Source: a virus
Direction: 5' to 3' (one strand)
Virus record (IMG/VR): IMGVR_UViG_3300027749_000011
Coordinates: 1-40,257 of that record
Length of the DNA: 40,257 bases
Part shown: positions 1 to 6,654 of the stretch, piece after piece
How the letters are laid out: every line of letters starts with the position of its first letter
How positions within the stretch are numbered: the stretch's first letter is position 1
Position numbers and translations under genes: made by a program
The notes under the pieces: generated by a model
What the model was told of the DNA's origin: nothing
Database searches by the model: none
What the model saw: the letters and a program-made list of their open reading frames with translations, nothing else

Positions 1-127
1 ACTATCAAACTAAACCTTGTCGATAGGTTTGAGGATTTCGAAGAATACAGCAACAAGTTTGATAAGCGTGAAGAACTTCAGGCAGAACTTAGGCAAGAAC
101 TAGAAGATGACCTTAGGGCTGAAACGG
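1..127. repeat. Terminal direct repeat, left copy
   Basis: Bases 1-127 are identical to bases 40131-40257. The open reading frame running off the right edge stays in frame when joined here. The exact length of 127 matches a common maximum k-mer of de Bruijn assemblers, so this is most simply an assembly overlap of a circular or circularly permuted molecule and not a biological terminal repeat. True unit length would be 40,130 bp. Confidence 0.93.
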
Positions 128-150
128 ATTCAGATGAAGATTCAGAATAG
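1..150 (+). CDS. C-terminal part of 116-aa acidic protein (gene crosses the window junction)
   Basis: This is the 3' end of the gene that starts at 39930; joined across the 127-bp overlap it gives 116 residues. Codons 1-49 here are strongly acidic and charged, ending ...AETDSDEDSE before TAG at 148-150. The tail is probably disordered. The product is not recognised. It is the last gene of the amidoligase cassette and its stop overlaps the operator palindrome in front of the WhiB gene. The exposed Glu at the C-terminus is interesting beside a glutamine-synthetase-fold ligase, but calling it a substrate is inference only. Confidence 0.8.
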   Translation, partial: TIKLNLVDRFEDFEEYSNKFDKREELQAELRQELEDDLRAETDSDEDSE

Positions 151-166
151 TATCTTACAAGATACT
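149..166. promoter_or_regulatory. Operator palindrome copy 7, before WhiB gene
   Basis: AGTATCTTACAAGATACT: arms of 8 bases around AC. It overlaps the stop codon of the upstream gene and ends four bases before the GGGAGG ribosome-binding site of the WhiB gene. Six more copies lie between 34182 and 37418, which in the circular molecule is the same side of the genome. Confidence 0.8.
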
Positions 167-180
167 TTTGGGAGGTACTT

Positions 181-651
181 ATGATAATTCAACATCCATC
201 TTATCCGCATCTTGATGTAGATATTTCACAACCTAGTTATCCTAAATTTGATGGGAGCCAGAATTGTTATGGTCTACCGACAGATGTGTTCTTTCATGTC
301 AGTCAGGGTGCTGACCCAGAAGACTATCAAGAACCATGGCTAGAACCGCCTCTTGATGTGCATCCAAGTGCACGTCAACCACGCAAACCTTATCCAACTT
401 ATAGCAGGCAAGATGCTTATCTGTTGCGTATTTGTGAAACATGTCCATTTCTAAAAGAATGTTTTGCTCATGCTGTACACAATGAAGAGTTTGGTTTCTG
501 GGGTGGAACTAATGCTGGTCAACGCTCATCTATTAGACGAAGACTAAAGTTACGTCTCAATTCTATGGGATTCAATATCTTTGGTGACAAAGATGTGAAC
601 CATCTTCGTGAACTTCTTGCTAAGGAAAAGGAGGAAACTAATGGAGATTAG
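181..651 (+). CDS. whiB: WhiB-family transcription factor
   Basis: 156 aa. The four cluster cysteines of Wbl proteins are present: Cys29, then Cys85-X2-Cys88-X5-Cys94, followed by the diagnostic turn GFWGG at 105-109 and a basic stretch (RRRLKLRL, about 119-126) that fits the DNA-contact region. Wbl proteins carry a [4Fe-4S] cluster and usually bind the primary sigma factor of actinobacteria. The spacing from Cys29 to Cys85 is much longer than usual, so there is an insert of about 30 residues rich in Pro and acidic residues. RBS GGGAGG at 170-175. An operator palindrome directly upstream suggests repressor control. Phage WhiB proteins are known from mycobacteriophages, where one (TM4 WhiBTM4) alters host septation and superinfection. 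The role here is inferred to be redirection of host transcription. Confidence 0.9.
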   Translation: MIIQHPSYPHLDVDISQPSYPKFDGSQNCYGLPTDVFFHVSQGADPEDYQEPWLEPPLDVHPSARQPRKPYPTYSRQDAYLLRICETCPFLKECFAHAVHNEEFGFWGGTNAGQRSSIRRRLKLRLNSMGFNIFGDKDVNHLRELLAKEKEETNGD

Positions 652-880
652 TGATGATGATTTGCAGAGGGTAAATGAGATTCGTAATCTTCCTGTTAGT
701 TTTCTCAAGGAGGCTCTTGACTGGTGGAACACGCAGGCATCTGCAAGGATAAAGCAATTTGTTGTTATCACCTGCTATTATGAGTTTCTTGCCATGCAAG
801 CAGAAGAAGTGGACGATTATCTGAAATGGTTAGGTGAGGGTGATAGTGATGGAAACTTGGATTTTGACAGTAGACTTTGA
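641..880 (+). CDS. Small protein of unknown function (79 aa)
   Basis: The start ATG at 641 is chosen over a start at 608 because a strong AAGGAGG lies eight bases upstream; it overlaps the end of the WhiB gene by 11 bases. The protein begins MEISDDDLQRVNEIRNLP and is largely helical, with an aromatic core (ALDWWNTQ, FVVITCYYEFLAMQ) and an acidic C-terminus. No family recognised. Its position directly behind WhiB and overlapping the next gene implies co-translation. Confidence 0.75.
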   Translation: MEISDDDLQRVNEIRNLPVSFLKEALDWWNTQASARIKQFVVITCYYEFLAMQAEEVDDYLKWLGEGDSDGNLDFDSRL

Positions 881-1013
881 GGTGAATGCTGATACTAAAA
901 TTGAGGCTGCCGACAAGTTACGTGATATGCTTTACAGAAATGGTACAGAGTTTACGATTGATACTGATGTTGACCGTGAACTCTTTGAGGAGTTAGGAGT
1001 TAGTTATGATTAG
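849..1013 (+). CDS. Small acidic protein (54 aa)
   Basis: ATG at 849 sits inside the end of the preceding gene in another frame; TAG at 1011-1013 overlaps the ATG of the next gene at 1006. It fills what would otherwise be a 125-base hole in a tightly packed operon. The sequence begins METWILTVDFEVNADTKIEA and has an alternating strand-helix pattern (ILTVDFEV, then ADKLRDMLYRNG), as in small alpha/beta proteins. Function unknown. Confidence 0.7.
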   Translation: METWILTVDFEVNADTKIEAADKLRDMLYRNGTEFTIDTDVDRELFEELGVSYD

Positions 1014-1257
1014 ACATTATGCTGTAGTTACTGGTGTGCTAGTTGATGGTGTGTGGCAGGTAGAGTTTGACCATCATGCTCTGCGAGGATTTGGTGTAGC
1101 CTTTGATGTAGATGCTAATACTTGGCTAACTTCTAACCAACTATCACCACAGGCTCAGGAAGATGATGGTAAGTTCATGTCGTTGGTGCGTAAGAGTCTA
1201 AACATTGGGGGTGGTTTTGATGAGGCAGAGGAAGAAGGAAATGGAAGCACTTCTTGA
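1006..1257 (+). CDS. Hypothetical protein (83 aa)
   Basis: ATG at 1006 overlaps the upstream stop by eight bases, with GGAG upstream. Beta-rich N-terminus (HYAVVTGVLVDGVWQVEFDH) and an acidic, low-complexity C-terminal tail (DEAEEEGNGSTS). Not recognised. It overlaps the next gene by 17 bases. Confidence 0.7.
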   Translation: MIRHYAVVTGVLVDGVWQVEFDHHALRGFGVAFDVDANTWLTSNQLSPQAQEDDGKFMSLVRKSLNIGGGFDEAEEEGNGSTS

Positions 1258-1543
1258 TGTCCTTTCTCGGGCTCATGAAAGTGTTGATGATTTGGCTGAT
1301 GAAGTGTGGAAACTTATTGATGGTTTCCGTCGTGACCGTGACCTGTACATTGTTGCTACTCGTGTTGCTGGTGGAGTCAATCTTCTTTATGGTCCTTATG
1401 AATCAGAGACTCTGGCTAAAAAAGATGTTGATGTGGGAGCAATCAAAGGCGTTGACAAAGGTGATAGATATATGCTCATGAAACTTTTGAGTCCTTCTAA
1501 AATCTGGGAGTCTTCGACTCCAACATTATTTGATGTAAGATAA
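1241..1543 (+). CDS. Hypothetical protein (100 aa)
   Basis: ATG at 1241 is preferred because purine-rich AGGAAGAAGG precedes it; an in-frame ATG at 1220 is the alternative. The N-terminal half is an acidic helix (MEALLDVLSRAHESVDDLAD), followed by a beta-like segment (YIVATRVAGGVNLLYGPYES). It is the last gene of the WhiB operon, with a stem-loop 8 bases after the stop. No family recognised. Confidence 0.72.
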   Translation: MEALLDVLSRAHESVDDLADEVWKLIDGFRRDRDLYIVATRVAGGVNLLYGPYESETLAKKDVDVGAIKGVDKGDRYMLMKLLSPSKIWESSTPTLFDVR

Positions 1544-1550
1544 CTATTAT

Positions 1551-1586
1551 GTTCCCCCTATGGGGGGAACTAATTACTAAGTAATT
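1551..1586 (+). terminator. Two successive stem-loops after the WhiB operon
   Basis: GTTCCCCC pairs with GGGGGAAC across a four-base loop (1551-1570). It is followed by a second perfect inverted repeat AATTACT-A-AGTAATT (1572-1586) and a T-rich stretch. This is probably a transcription terminator, although the T-run is interrupted. It separates the WhiB block from the replication block. Confidence 0.6.
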
Positions 1587-1599
1587 TTAATTATAGTCC

Positions 1600-1680
1600 T
1601 TGTGTCTGCGACACGCCGTAATTGTTAAGAGTTATGGGTGTGTCGTGGTCCTTGGTGTATACTATATCTAGGAGGTTTTT
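1600..1680 (+). promoter_or_regulatory. Leader/promoter region of replication block
   Basis: The intergenic stretch holds a small hairpin GTGTC-TGC-GACAC at 1602-1614 and a good -10-like TATACT at 1658-1663, immediately ahead of a strong RBS AGGAGG at 1670-1675. If TATACT is the -10, the transcript would have a leader of only about 11 bases. No convincing -35 is visible 17 bases upstream. A segment around 1640-1648 can also pair with 1609-1615, so alternative leader structures are possible. Tentative. Confidence 0.35.
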
Positions 1681-1887
1681 ATGAGTATAGAAATAGATGG
1701 TTTAGAGTTACCTGAACATATTAGTTATTCGTCATTTACGACATGGCTTGAGTGTGGATTCAAGTATTACCTGTCACGGGTCGCTCAGCAGTCTGGGTCT
1801 GCTTCGTGGTGGTTGGCTGGTGGTTCTGCTGTTCATGCGGCTTCAGAGAACTTTGATAAGGCTTACTTTGAGGAGACAGGCAAATGA
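1681..1887 (+). CDS. Cas4/RecB-like nuclease, N-terminal segment (68 aa)
   Basis: The N-terminal piece of a PD-(D/E)XK exonuclease of the RecB/Cas4 type. It has the opening motif SYSSFTTWLECGFKYYL with Cys25, which in intact homologues is the first of four Fe-S ligands, and the helix AGGSAVHAASENF with His52, a conserved active-site residue. It lacks the catalytic D...E-X-K, which lies in the next ORF in another frame. The TGA overlaps the next ATG as ATGA. Either two chains assemble, or a -1 shift joins them, or this is a recent frame disruption. Strong RBS AGGAGG. Confidence 0.75.
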   Translation: MSIEIDGLELPEHISYSSFTTWLECGFKYYLSRVAQQSGSASWWLAGGSAVHAASENFDKAYFEETGK

Positions 1888-2537
1888 CAGAGCAGGCTCT
1901 AGAAAGCACTTTCCTAGACACGGTGTGGAAAGATGCATGGGAACACGAGAAAGCCCGTCAGAAGGCTTCTACGGGGCAGGAAGAGGCATTGTGGAGGGCT
2001 GGCGGTAGGGCTACCAAGGCTAATCCTGACAAGGAGAATGGTGTCTGGTGGGAAACTAGTGGTCGTGCCATGCTACAGAAATGGGTAGAGTGGCGTACAG
2101 GTTCACATGGCTGGCAGATTTGGGTCAATGACGATGGCATTCCAGCCATTGAACTAGGACTCAAACCTATCCTTGGTGGTGTGCCAGTGCAGATGCATAT
2201 TGATAGAGTTATGGTTACGCCCAATGGCGAACTGGTAATCCTTGACTTGAAGACTGGTCAACGTACACCATCATCAGATTTACAGTTAGCATTCTATGCT
2301 GCAGGACTAGAGAAAGAACTAGGCATCCGACCCCAGTATGGGACTTATTGGATGGCTCGTGATGGTGGAACATCACCACTAGTAGACCTAGAGTTCCTAT
2401 CGCTAGAAAAGATTGAAAGTATGGTACAGGATTTTGACCGTGCCCGTAAGGCACACTTGTTCTTACCTAATCTGAACAACTGTAAAATGTGTGACCTAAC
2501 AGACAAATGCAAGTGGTTCAAACAGGAGGCAAAGTAA
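1884..2537 (+). CDS. Cas4/RecB-like nuclease, catalytic segment (217 aa)
   Basis: This ORF carries the catalytic core of a PD-(D/E)XK exonuclease: Glu90, Asp107 (MHIDRVMV) and Asp121-Leu-Lys123 (VILDLKTGQ), then the helix SDLQLAFYAAGLE typical of RecB-family nucleases. The C-terminal Cys200-X2-Cys203-X5-Cys209 supplies the remaining Fe-S ligands. The first Fe-S cysteine and the active-site His are in the preceding ORF. Actinophages usually carry this protein as a single chain of about 280-300 residues in front of a DNA-binding protein and a helicase, as here. Likely role: 5' end processing in recombination or replication. It ends TAATG, coupling to the next gene. Confidence 0.78.
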   Translation: MTEQALESTFLDTVWKDAWEHEKARQKASTGQEEALWRAGGRATKANPDKENGVWWETSGRAMLQKWVEWRTGSHGWQIWVNDDGIPAIELGLKPILGGVPVQMHIDRVMVTPNGELVILDLKTGQRTPSSDLQLAFYAAGLEKELGIRPQYGTYWMARDGGTSPLVDLEFLSLEKIESMVQDFDRARKAHLFLPNLNNCKMCDLTDKCKWFKQEAK

Positions 2538-2977
2538 TGACAGAAAAAAACTATGTAGTTAATGTTAAGACAAAGATTGGTACTATCTTCACAGTACGTG
2601 CCGATACGGCAGAGGAACTGAATACTAACATCACAGAAGTAATCAACTATTCTGTGCATGATAGTGTCGCTGCTCTAGAGGAACTACTCACAGGTATTAC
2701 GGCTACACCAGCCAGTCCTGTAGATACAGTACTCGCTGCGGTAGGTGGAGAAGTAATCTCAACTACACCAACAGCATTCACACCAGTACCACCACCAGCC
2801 GTAGCACAAACAGCCGTAGGTGCACGTATGTGTAGCCATGGACCTATGATTGCACGCAAGGGCCAAGGTGCTAAGGGTGAATGGAAGGGCTTATTCTGTC
2901 CTACCCCTAAGGGTACAGCGGGACAATGTGAACCTAAGTGGTTGAACCGTTCAGATTCCGAATGGGCAACCATCTAG
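2537..2977 (+). CDS. Zn-finger protein, probable DNA-binding partner of nuclease/helicase (146 aa)
   Basis: Start ATG at 2537 overlaps the previous stop by one base. There is a beta-strand-rich N-terminal region (NYVVNVKTKIGTIFTVRADT), a Pro/Thr-rich linker around residues 85-105, and a C-terminal metal-binding knuckle (MCSHGPMIARKG ... LFCPTPKGTAGQCEP) with a Cys-His and Cys...Cys arrangement. Actinophage genes in this position encode proteins of the same shape, and a single-strand-binding role has been guessed for them. I cannot confirm an OB-fold by eye. Confidence 0.65.
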   Translation: MTEKNYVVNVKTKIGTIFTVRADTAEELNTNITEVINYSVHDSVAALEELLTGITATPASPVDTVLAAVGGEVISTTPTAFTPVPPPAVAQTAVGARMCSHGPMIARKGQGAKGEWKGLFCPTPKGTAGQCEPKWLNRSDSEWATI

Positions 2978-2981
2978 CATT

Positions 2982-3000
2982 CCATCGGGAATCCCGATGG
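2982..3000 (+). promoter_or_regulatory. Perfect stem-loop in 2978-3088 intergenic gap
   Basis: CCATCGGG-AAT-CCCGATGG forms an 8-9 bp stem four bases after a stop codon. No T-run follows, so it is more likely an RNA-stability or processing element than a simple terminator. Downstream, the repeated GTAGCCAC (3007-3014 and 3032-3039) flanks a weaker inverted pair ACCAG/CTGGT. Confidence 0.5.
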
Positions 3001-3088
3001 ATACAGTAGCCACCAGATAATTACTGTAACGCTGGTAGCCACACCTGAGTACGTGTCCTAAACTGCTCAACATTCTTAAGGAGGTTAC

Positions 3089-3871
3089 ATGAAAACATTA
3101 ACACGGTCTGTAGGCAGACCAGAGATAGGCGGAGAGCCATTACCTAGTGTGTTCAGAACATTCGAACAGAACCAGATTGCCGTAAGGCGGTCAGAACTTT
3201 CGATGATTGCTGGAGAACCAGGAGCAGGAAAATCCACCCTTGCTCTAGCAATGGCACTACGAATGCAAGTACCAACCCTGTACCTATCCGCTGACACTAA
3301 TGCTCATACTATGGCTATGCGATTGTATTCCATGATTTCAGGTGAGTCACAAGCAGAAGCAGAGAAAGTAATCTCAGACAATCCTGTACTAGCCAAGCAA
3401 CGCTTATCTCTAGCCAACCATATCTACTGGTCCTTCGACTCGTCACCTAACCTCGGTGACCTAGACGATGAAGTGACTGCTATCGAAGAAGTACTAGGAC
3501 GTTCACCAGAACTAATCGTGGTAGATAACCTTATGGATATCTCCATGGATGGTGGTGAAGAGTTCGGTGGTATGCGTTCAGCAATGAAGGAACTAAAGTA
3601 TCTTGCAAGAGACACTAACGCTGCTGTGCTCGTACTACACCACACTAAAGAGTCCTACAACTCTGACCCTTGCCCACCTCGTGCTGCCGTACAGGGCATG
3701 GTCAACCAGTTGCCTGCACTAATCCTGACTGTTGGTCAACAGCATGGCTTGATGGGTGTGTCATCTGTGAAGAATCGTTACGGTAAGGCTGACCCTTCAG
3801 GCAACAATCCTGTATGGCTAGGCTTCAACCCAGAGTACATGTATCTGGCTGACTTGGAAGAGACACGATAA
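3089..3871 (+). CDS. RecA/DnaB-family ATPase, probable replicative helicase
   Basis: 260 aa with Walker A GEPGAGKST at 42-50, Walker B ELIVVDNLMDI near 140, and the sensor-like segment AAVLVLHHTKES followed by a substrate-loop region and KNRYGKADPSG, as in RecA-fold DnaB-type helicases. The N-terminal primase-interaction domain of full-length DnaB is absent, as is usual for short phage RecA-like helicases. RBS AAGGAGG at 3079-3085 fixes the start. It lies between the DNA-binding protein and the resolvase/primase genes, which supports a replication role. A DNA-repair recombinase (Sak4-like) is the main alternative. Confidence 0.8.
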   Translation: MKTLTRSVGRPEIGGEPLPSVFRTFEQNQIAVRRSELSMIAGEPGAGKSTLALAMALRMQVPTLYLSADTNAHTMAMRLYSMISGESQAEAEKVISDNPVLAKQRLSLANHIYWSFDSSPNLGDLDDEVTAIEEVLGRSPELIVVDNLMDISMDGGEEFGGMRSAMKELKYLARDTNAAVLVLHHTKESYNSDPCPPRAAVQGMVNQLPALILTVGQQHGLMGVSSVKNRYGKADPSGNNPVWLGFNPEYMYLADLEETR

Positions 3872-3945
3872 TGGATATTGTTATTGCTATAGGACTTTTT
3901 ACTATGCTTGCTTTCTTGCTTTGGCTGGATAGGAATGACTGGTAA
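3871..3945 (+). CDS. Single-span membrane microprotein (24 aa)
   Basis: ATG at 3871 shares its A with the helicase stop (TAATG), and its own TAA shares its last A with the ATG of the next gene at 3945. The product is MDIVIAIGLFTMLAFLLWLD followed by RNDW: one hydrophobic helix with a short charged C-terminal end. Perfect one-base overlaps on both sides argue that it is translated. Function unknown. Confidence 0.65.
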   Translation: MDIVIAIGLFTMLAFLLWLDRNDW

Positions 3946-4247
3946 TGTGCAACAAAGTAGACGATTTAAAGGAAGCCTACAATAAACTTGTTGAAGTACA
4001 GAAGGAAGCAAAACTGTATGCTGATGAAATCTATATAGAGCAAGATGAATATATAGATTTGCTAATGAAGAATAAAGCCATTCAACGTGTGCGTGAGTTG
4101 CACAAAGAAATAGATGGTAACACTAGCGTATGCGGTGACCCTGACTGCTGTGGAGAATACGAAGAAGGATACATAGTATGCGGTCATTGCTATGATGATT
4201 ATCCTTGTATGACTATCAAAGCCTTAGACGGTGAGCAGAATGAGTAA
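3945..4247 (+). CDS. Coiled-coil Zn-finger protein (100 aa)
   Basis: Residues 1-55 form an acidic/basic coiled coil. Residues 63-88 carry a knuckle with Cys-Gly-Asp-Pro-Asp-Cys-Cys, then CGHCYDDYPC. A similar C-terminal Cys motif recurs in small actinophage early proteins. It probably binds one Zn. It overlaps the resolvase-like gene by eight bases (ATGAGTAA). Confidence 0.7.
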   Translation: MCNKVDDLKEAYNKLVEVQKEAKLYADEIYIEQDEYIDLLMKNKAIQRVRELHKEIDGNTSVCGDPDCCGEYEEGYIVCGHCYDDYPCMTIKALDGEQNE

Positions 4248-4575
4248 AGCAAAACAGAAAGGCACTGCTGCAGAAACAGCAGTAGTCAACTGGCTAGTAT
4301 CAAAAGGACGCAAGCATGTTGAACGTCGCTCTCTTAACGGTGCTCTTGACCGTGGAGACATTGCTGGGATTCCAGGAGTTGTCATTGAAGTCAAGAACTG
4401 TGTCAGAGTCGAACTACCAAAGTGGATATCCGAACTAGAGACAGAGATACACAATGACAAAGCCGACACAGGTACGGTAATTCACAAGAAGCGTGGGACA
4501 ACTGATGTAGGTTACTGGTATGCTACTATGCCAGTAAGTATCTGGTACGAATTGATTAAACAAGCAGGCTACTAA
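4240..4575 (+). CDS. Holliday-junction-resolvase-like PD-(D/E)XK nuclease (111 aa)
   Basis: The ATG at 4240 is preferred over the upstream GTG at 4231. Motifs: KGTAAETAVVNWL with Glu12, then Asp40 (RGDIAGIPG) and Glu50-Val-Lys52 (VIEVKNC), the spacing expected for archaeal Hjr-type and VRR-type endonucleases. Likely job: cleaving branched DNA produced by replication or recombination before packaging. The gene stands directly before the primase. Confidence 0.75.
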   Translation: MSKAKQKGTAAETAVVNWLVSKGRKHVERRSLNGALDRGDIAGIPGVVIEVKNCVRVELPKWISELETEIHNDKADTGTVIHKKRGTTDVGYWYATMPVSIWYELIKQAGY

Positions 4576-4576
4576 C

Positions 4577-4954
4577 ATGCAGAAGCACAGCATCATATCA
4601 ATCATAGAGCACTATGGTGGCAAGACTGGACGTGAGCGTGAAGGATGGTACAAAGTACAATGCCCATTCCACGACGACAGTCATGCATCAGCAACTATAA
4701 ACCTTGAATATGAAGCGTTCAACTGCTTCGGATGCGGAGCCAAAGGCGATGCATACAAACTAATTATGGAACAGGAAGGGGTTGGTTACCGTGAAGCTTA
4801 CACACTCGCAGAGAGAATTGCTAGAGAAGGCGGTTACCCATTACCAGAAGTCAATCAACAAAGCAGAAGAGTATCTCACAACACGAGGCTTATCTCTTCA
4901 AGACGCTCATACAGTCCGCCTGGGCTTGGTCGAAGAGCCGCTTCCAGGTCATGA
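4577..4954 (+). CDS. DNA primase, CHC2 zinc-binding part (125 aa)
   Basis: The N-terminus contains the DnaG-type zinc finger Cys29-Pro-Phe-His32 ... Cys50-Phe-Gly-Cys53, followed by GDAYKLIMEQEGVGYREAYTL, the standard continuation of phage primases. From about residue 85 the ORF drifts into a basic Arg/Ser-rich tail that looks like a read-through of the wrong frame, while the TOPRIM part proceeds in the +1 frame from about 4800. Either two polypeptides are made or a frameshift joins them; overlapping two-ORF primases are known in actinophages. Confidence 0.78.
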   Translation: MQKHSIISIIEHYGGKTGREREGWYKVQCPFHDDSHASATINLEYEAFNCFGCGAKGDAYKLIMEQEGVGYREAYTLAERIAREGGYPLPEVNQQSRRVSHNTRLISSRRSYSPPGLGRRAASRS

Positions 4955-5408
4955 ACAATTTGCTGGTCGTCTAGCAATCCCATACATCACACCATCAGGT
5001 GTGGTAGATATCCGCTTCAGGGCAGTAGGACATCAAGAACCTAAATACATGGGAATGCCAGGTTCCCAAACTCGCTTATACAATGTAAGTGCACTACAAA
5101 CAGCAGGCGATATTATCGCCGTAACAGAAGGAGAAATCGATGCCATCACTCTCAACTACAAATGTAACATCCCGTCTATCGGCGTTCCTGGGGCGAATTC
5201 TTGGAAAAAGCACTACTCCCGTATCCTCCAAGACTTCGAAAAAATCTACATCTTCGCAGACGGTGACCAAGCGGGCAGCGAGTTCGCCCGCAAAGTCGCC
5301 CAAGAAGTCCAAGGTGTCACAGTAATTAATTTACCAGATGGTCAAGATGTTAATTCACTTTACCTCACGCATGGTGCACAATACTTCCAAGAGAAAGTAA
5401 AACAATGA
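4782..5408 (+). CDS. DNA primase, TOPRIM catalytic part (up to 208 aa)
   Basis: The frame is open from 4782 (TTG; GTG at 4791 is an alternative), overlapping the CHC2 ORF by up to 173 bases. Conserved sequence begins near KAEEYLTTRGLSLQDAH and continues GRLAIPY, then the TOPRIM motifs AVTEGEIDAITL (catalytic Glu) and IYIFADGDQAG (Asp-X-Asp), ending with LPDGQDVNSLYL. The start is not settled because initiation on its own and a +1 shift from the upstream ORF are both possible. No helicase domain is attached. It overlaps the following ATG by four bases. Confidence 0.78.
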   Translation: MVTVKLTHSQRELLEKAVTHYQKSINKAEEYLTTRGLSLQDAHTVRLGLVEEPLPGHEQFAGRLAIPYITPSGVVDIRFRAVGHQEPKYMGMPGSQTRLYNVSALQTAGDIIAVTEGEIDAITLNYKCNIPSIGVPGANSWKKHYSRILQDFEKIYIFADGDQAGSEFARKVAQEVQGVTVINLPDGQDVNSLYLTHGAQYFQEKVKQ

Positions 5409-5899
5409 GTAACATTAAAGATGAATTTTTTGATGAGTTCTATGGAATCGATAAGCCCTTGTGGCATGAACCAAACCCAAAGGTGAAAAGTGGAGGAAAC
5501 ATTACAAATAGCAATTCGATTAATTACGGATTTGGGAATGACTGTGACTGCTGTGACGACACACCCGTCAGGTTTACAACTAACAATCTTAGTTCCTCAC
5601 GTATAGACATTAAAGAAGAAAAAGATTTTTACTTTGATGTTATCGATGCTGCAGATGAACTAACAGATTTACTTATAAGTAAGCATCAAGACTATGGTCC
5701 CTCTAACATTGCACTAGCCCCAGGTGGTCCAGTTAATGGTCTAGCAGTACGACTACATGACAAGGTAGCACGCCTATCTCATCTTACTAAGACTGGTGTA
5801 GACCCTAAGCATGAAACTCTACGTGATACATTTATGGATATTGCTAACTATGGCATCATTGGGATGCTTGTCTTAGATGGAAAGTGGGATGCCGAATGA
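5405..5899 (+). CDS. DUF1599/Nmad1-like protein (164 aa)
   Basis: The C-terminal half contains KHQDYGPSNIA, LAVRLHDKVARLSHL and LRDTFMDIANYGIIGMLVL, the pattern of the DUF1599 family (nucleotide modification associated domain 1), a MazG-like all-helical fold. The N-terminal 70 residues are less conserved and include CDCC. These proteins are thought to act on nucleotides or modified bases in phages. ATG overlaps the primase end; ATGA overlap with the next gene. Confidence 0.75.
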   Translation: MSNIKDEFFDEFYGIDKPLWHEPNPKVKSGGNITNSNSINYGFGNDCDCCDDTPVRFTTNNLSSSRIDIKEEKDFYFDVIDAADELTDLLISKHQDYGPSNIALAPGGPVNGLAVRLHDKVARLSHLTKTGVDPKHETLRDTFMDIANYGIIGMLVLDGKWDAE

Positions 5900-6654
5900 A
5901 AACCATTGTAGTCATTCCAGATATGCAAGTACCATACCATGACCCTCGTGCGGTTAAGGCTGTTATGAACTTTGTAGCAGACTATGAACCTGACGAACTG
6001 TTCTGTGTAGGTGATGAGGCTGATAGTCCTGAACCTTCACGTTGGAACAAAGGTCTTGCTGGGGAGTTCGAAGGGACTCTCCAGAAGGGTTTGGATAAGA
6101 CAACTGCAGTAATGGTTGGCTTCAAGGAAGCATTAGGTGACAAGCCATTTCATACTATCAGGAGTAATCATGGGGACCGAATCGAAAATTACGTATCAAG
6201 GTATGCCCCTGCCCTCGCCTCACTACGAGACCTTGAATACAGTAAACTGCTTCGATATGCTGAAAATGAGATTACGTACCACGATAAGTTTTATGCCTTC
6301 GCCCCTGGTTGGGTACTCGCTCATGGCGATGAAGGTCGTGCCAACAAGCAACCTGGTGGTACGGCTCTTACCTTGGCTAAACAGATTGGGTCTTCAGTTG
6401 TCTGCGGACACACCCATAAGCAAGGTATACAACATGAGCACACAGGATTTGGTGGTACTATTAAGCACCGACTTTACGGTGTGGAAGTGGGGCATCTCAT
6501 GGACTTGGCGCAAGCACACTATCTCGGACAGACTGGTGCTAATTGGCAGCAAGGGTTCACAATTCTCTACCAGCGTAGAGGTAACGTGACACCCGTCACA
6601 GTACCAATCAATGGACGTTCATTCGTCGTTGAAGGAACAGTATATGAGTGGTAA
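5896..6654 (+). CDS. Calcineurin-like metallophosphoesterase (252 aa)
   Basis: The start is placed at ATG 5896 (ATGA overlap). Metal ligands can be followed through the protein: PDMQVPYHD at 8-16, CVGDEAD near 37-43, SNHGDR, LAHGDEG and CGHTHKQG. These match the D-X-H, GD, GNH, GH and GHTH series of the superfamily, with the first motif altered to D-M-Q and the third reading SNHGD. Substrate unknown; DNA ends, nucleotides or phosphoproteins are possible. It sits between the Nmad1-like and sigma-like genes. Confidence 0.82.
   Translation: MKTIVVIPDMQVPYHDPRAVKAVMNFVADYEPDELFCVGDEADSPEPSRWNKGLAGEFEGTLQKGLDKTTAVMVGFKEALGDKPFHTIRSNHGDRIENYVSRYAPALASLRDLEYSKLLRYAENEITYHDKFYAFAPGWVLAHGDEGRANKQPGGTALTLAKQIGSSVVCGHTHKQGIQHEHTGFGGTIKHRLYGVEVGHLMDLAQAHYLGQTGANWQQGFTILYQRRGNVTPVTVPINGRSFVVEGTVYEW

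Noticed and set aside
1681-1887. ORF at 1681 as an independent small regulator
   Set aside because: Its motifs match the start of Cas4/RecB-like nucleases and it directly overlaps the catalytic part.
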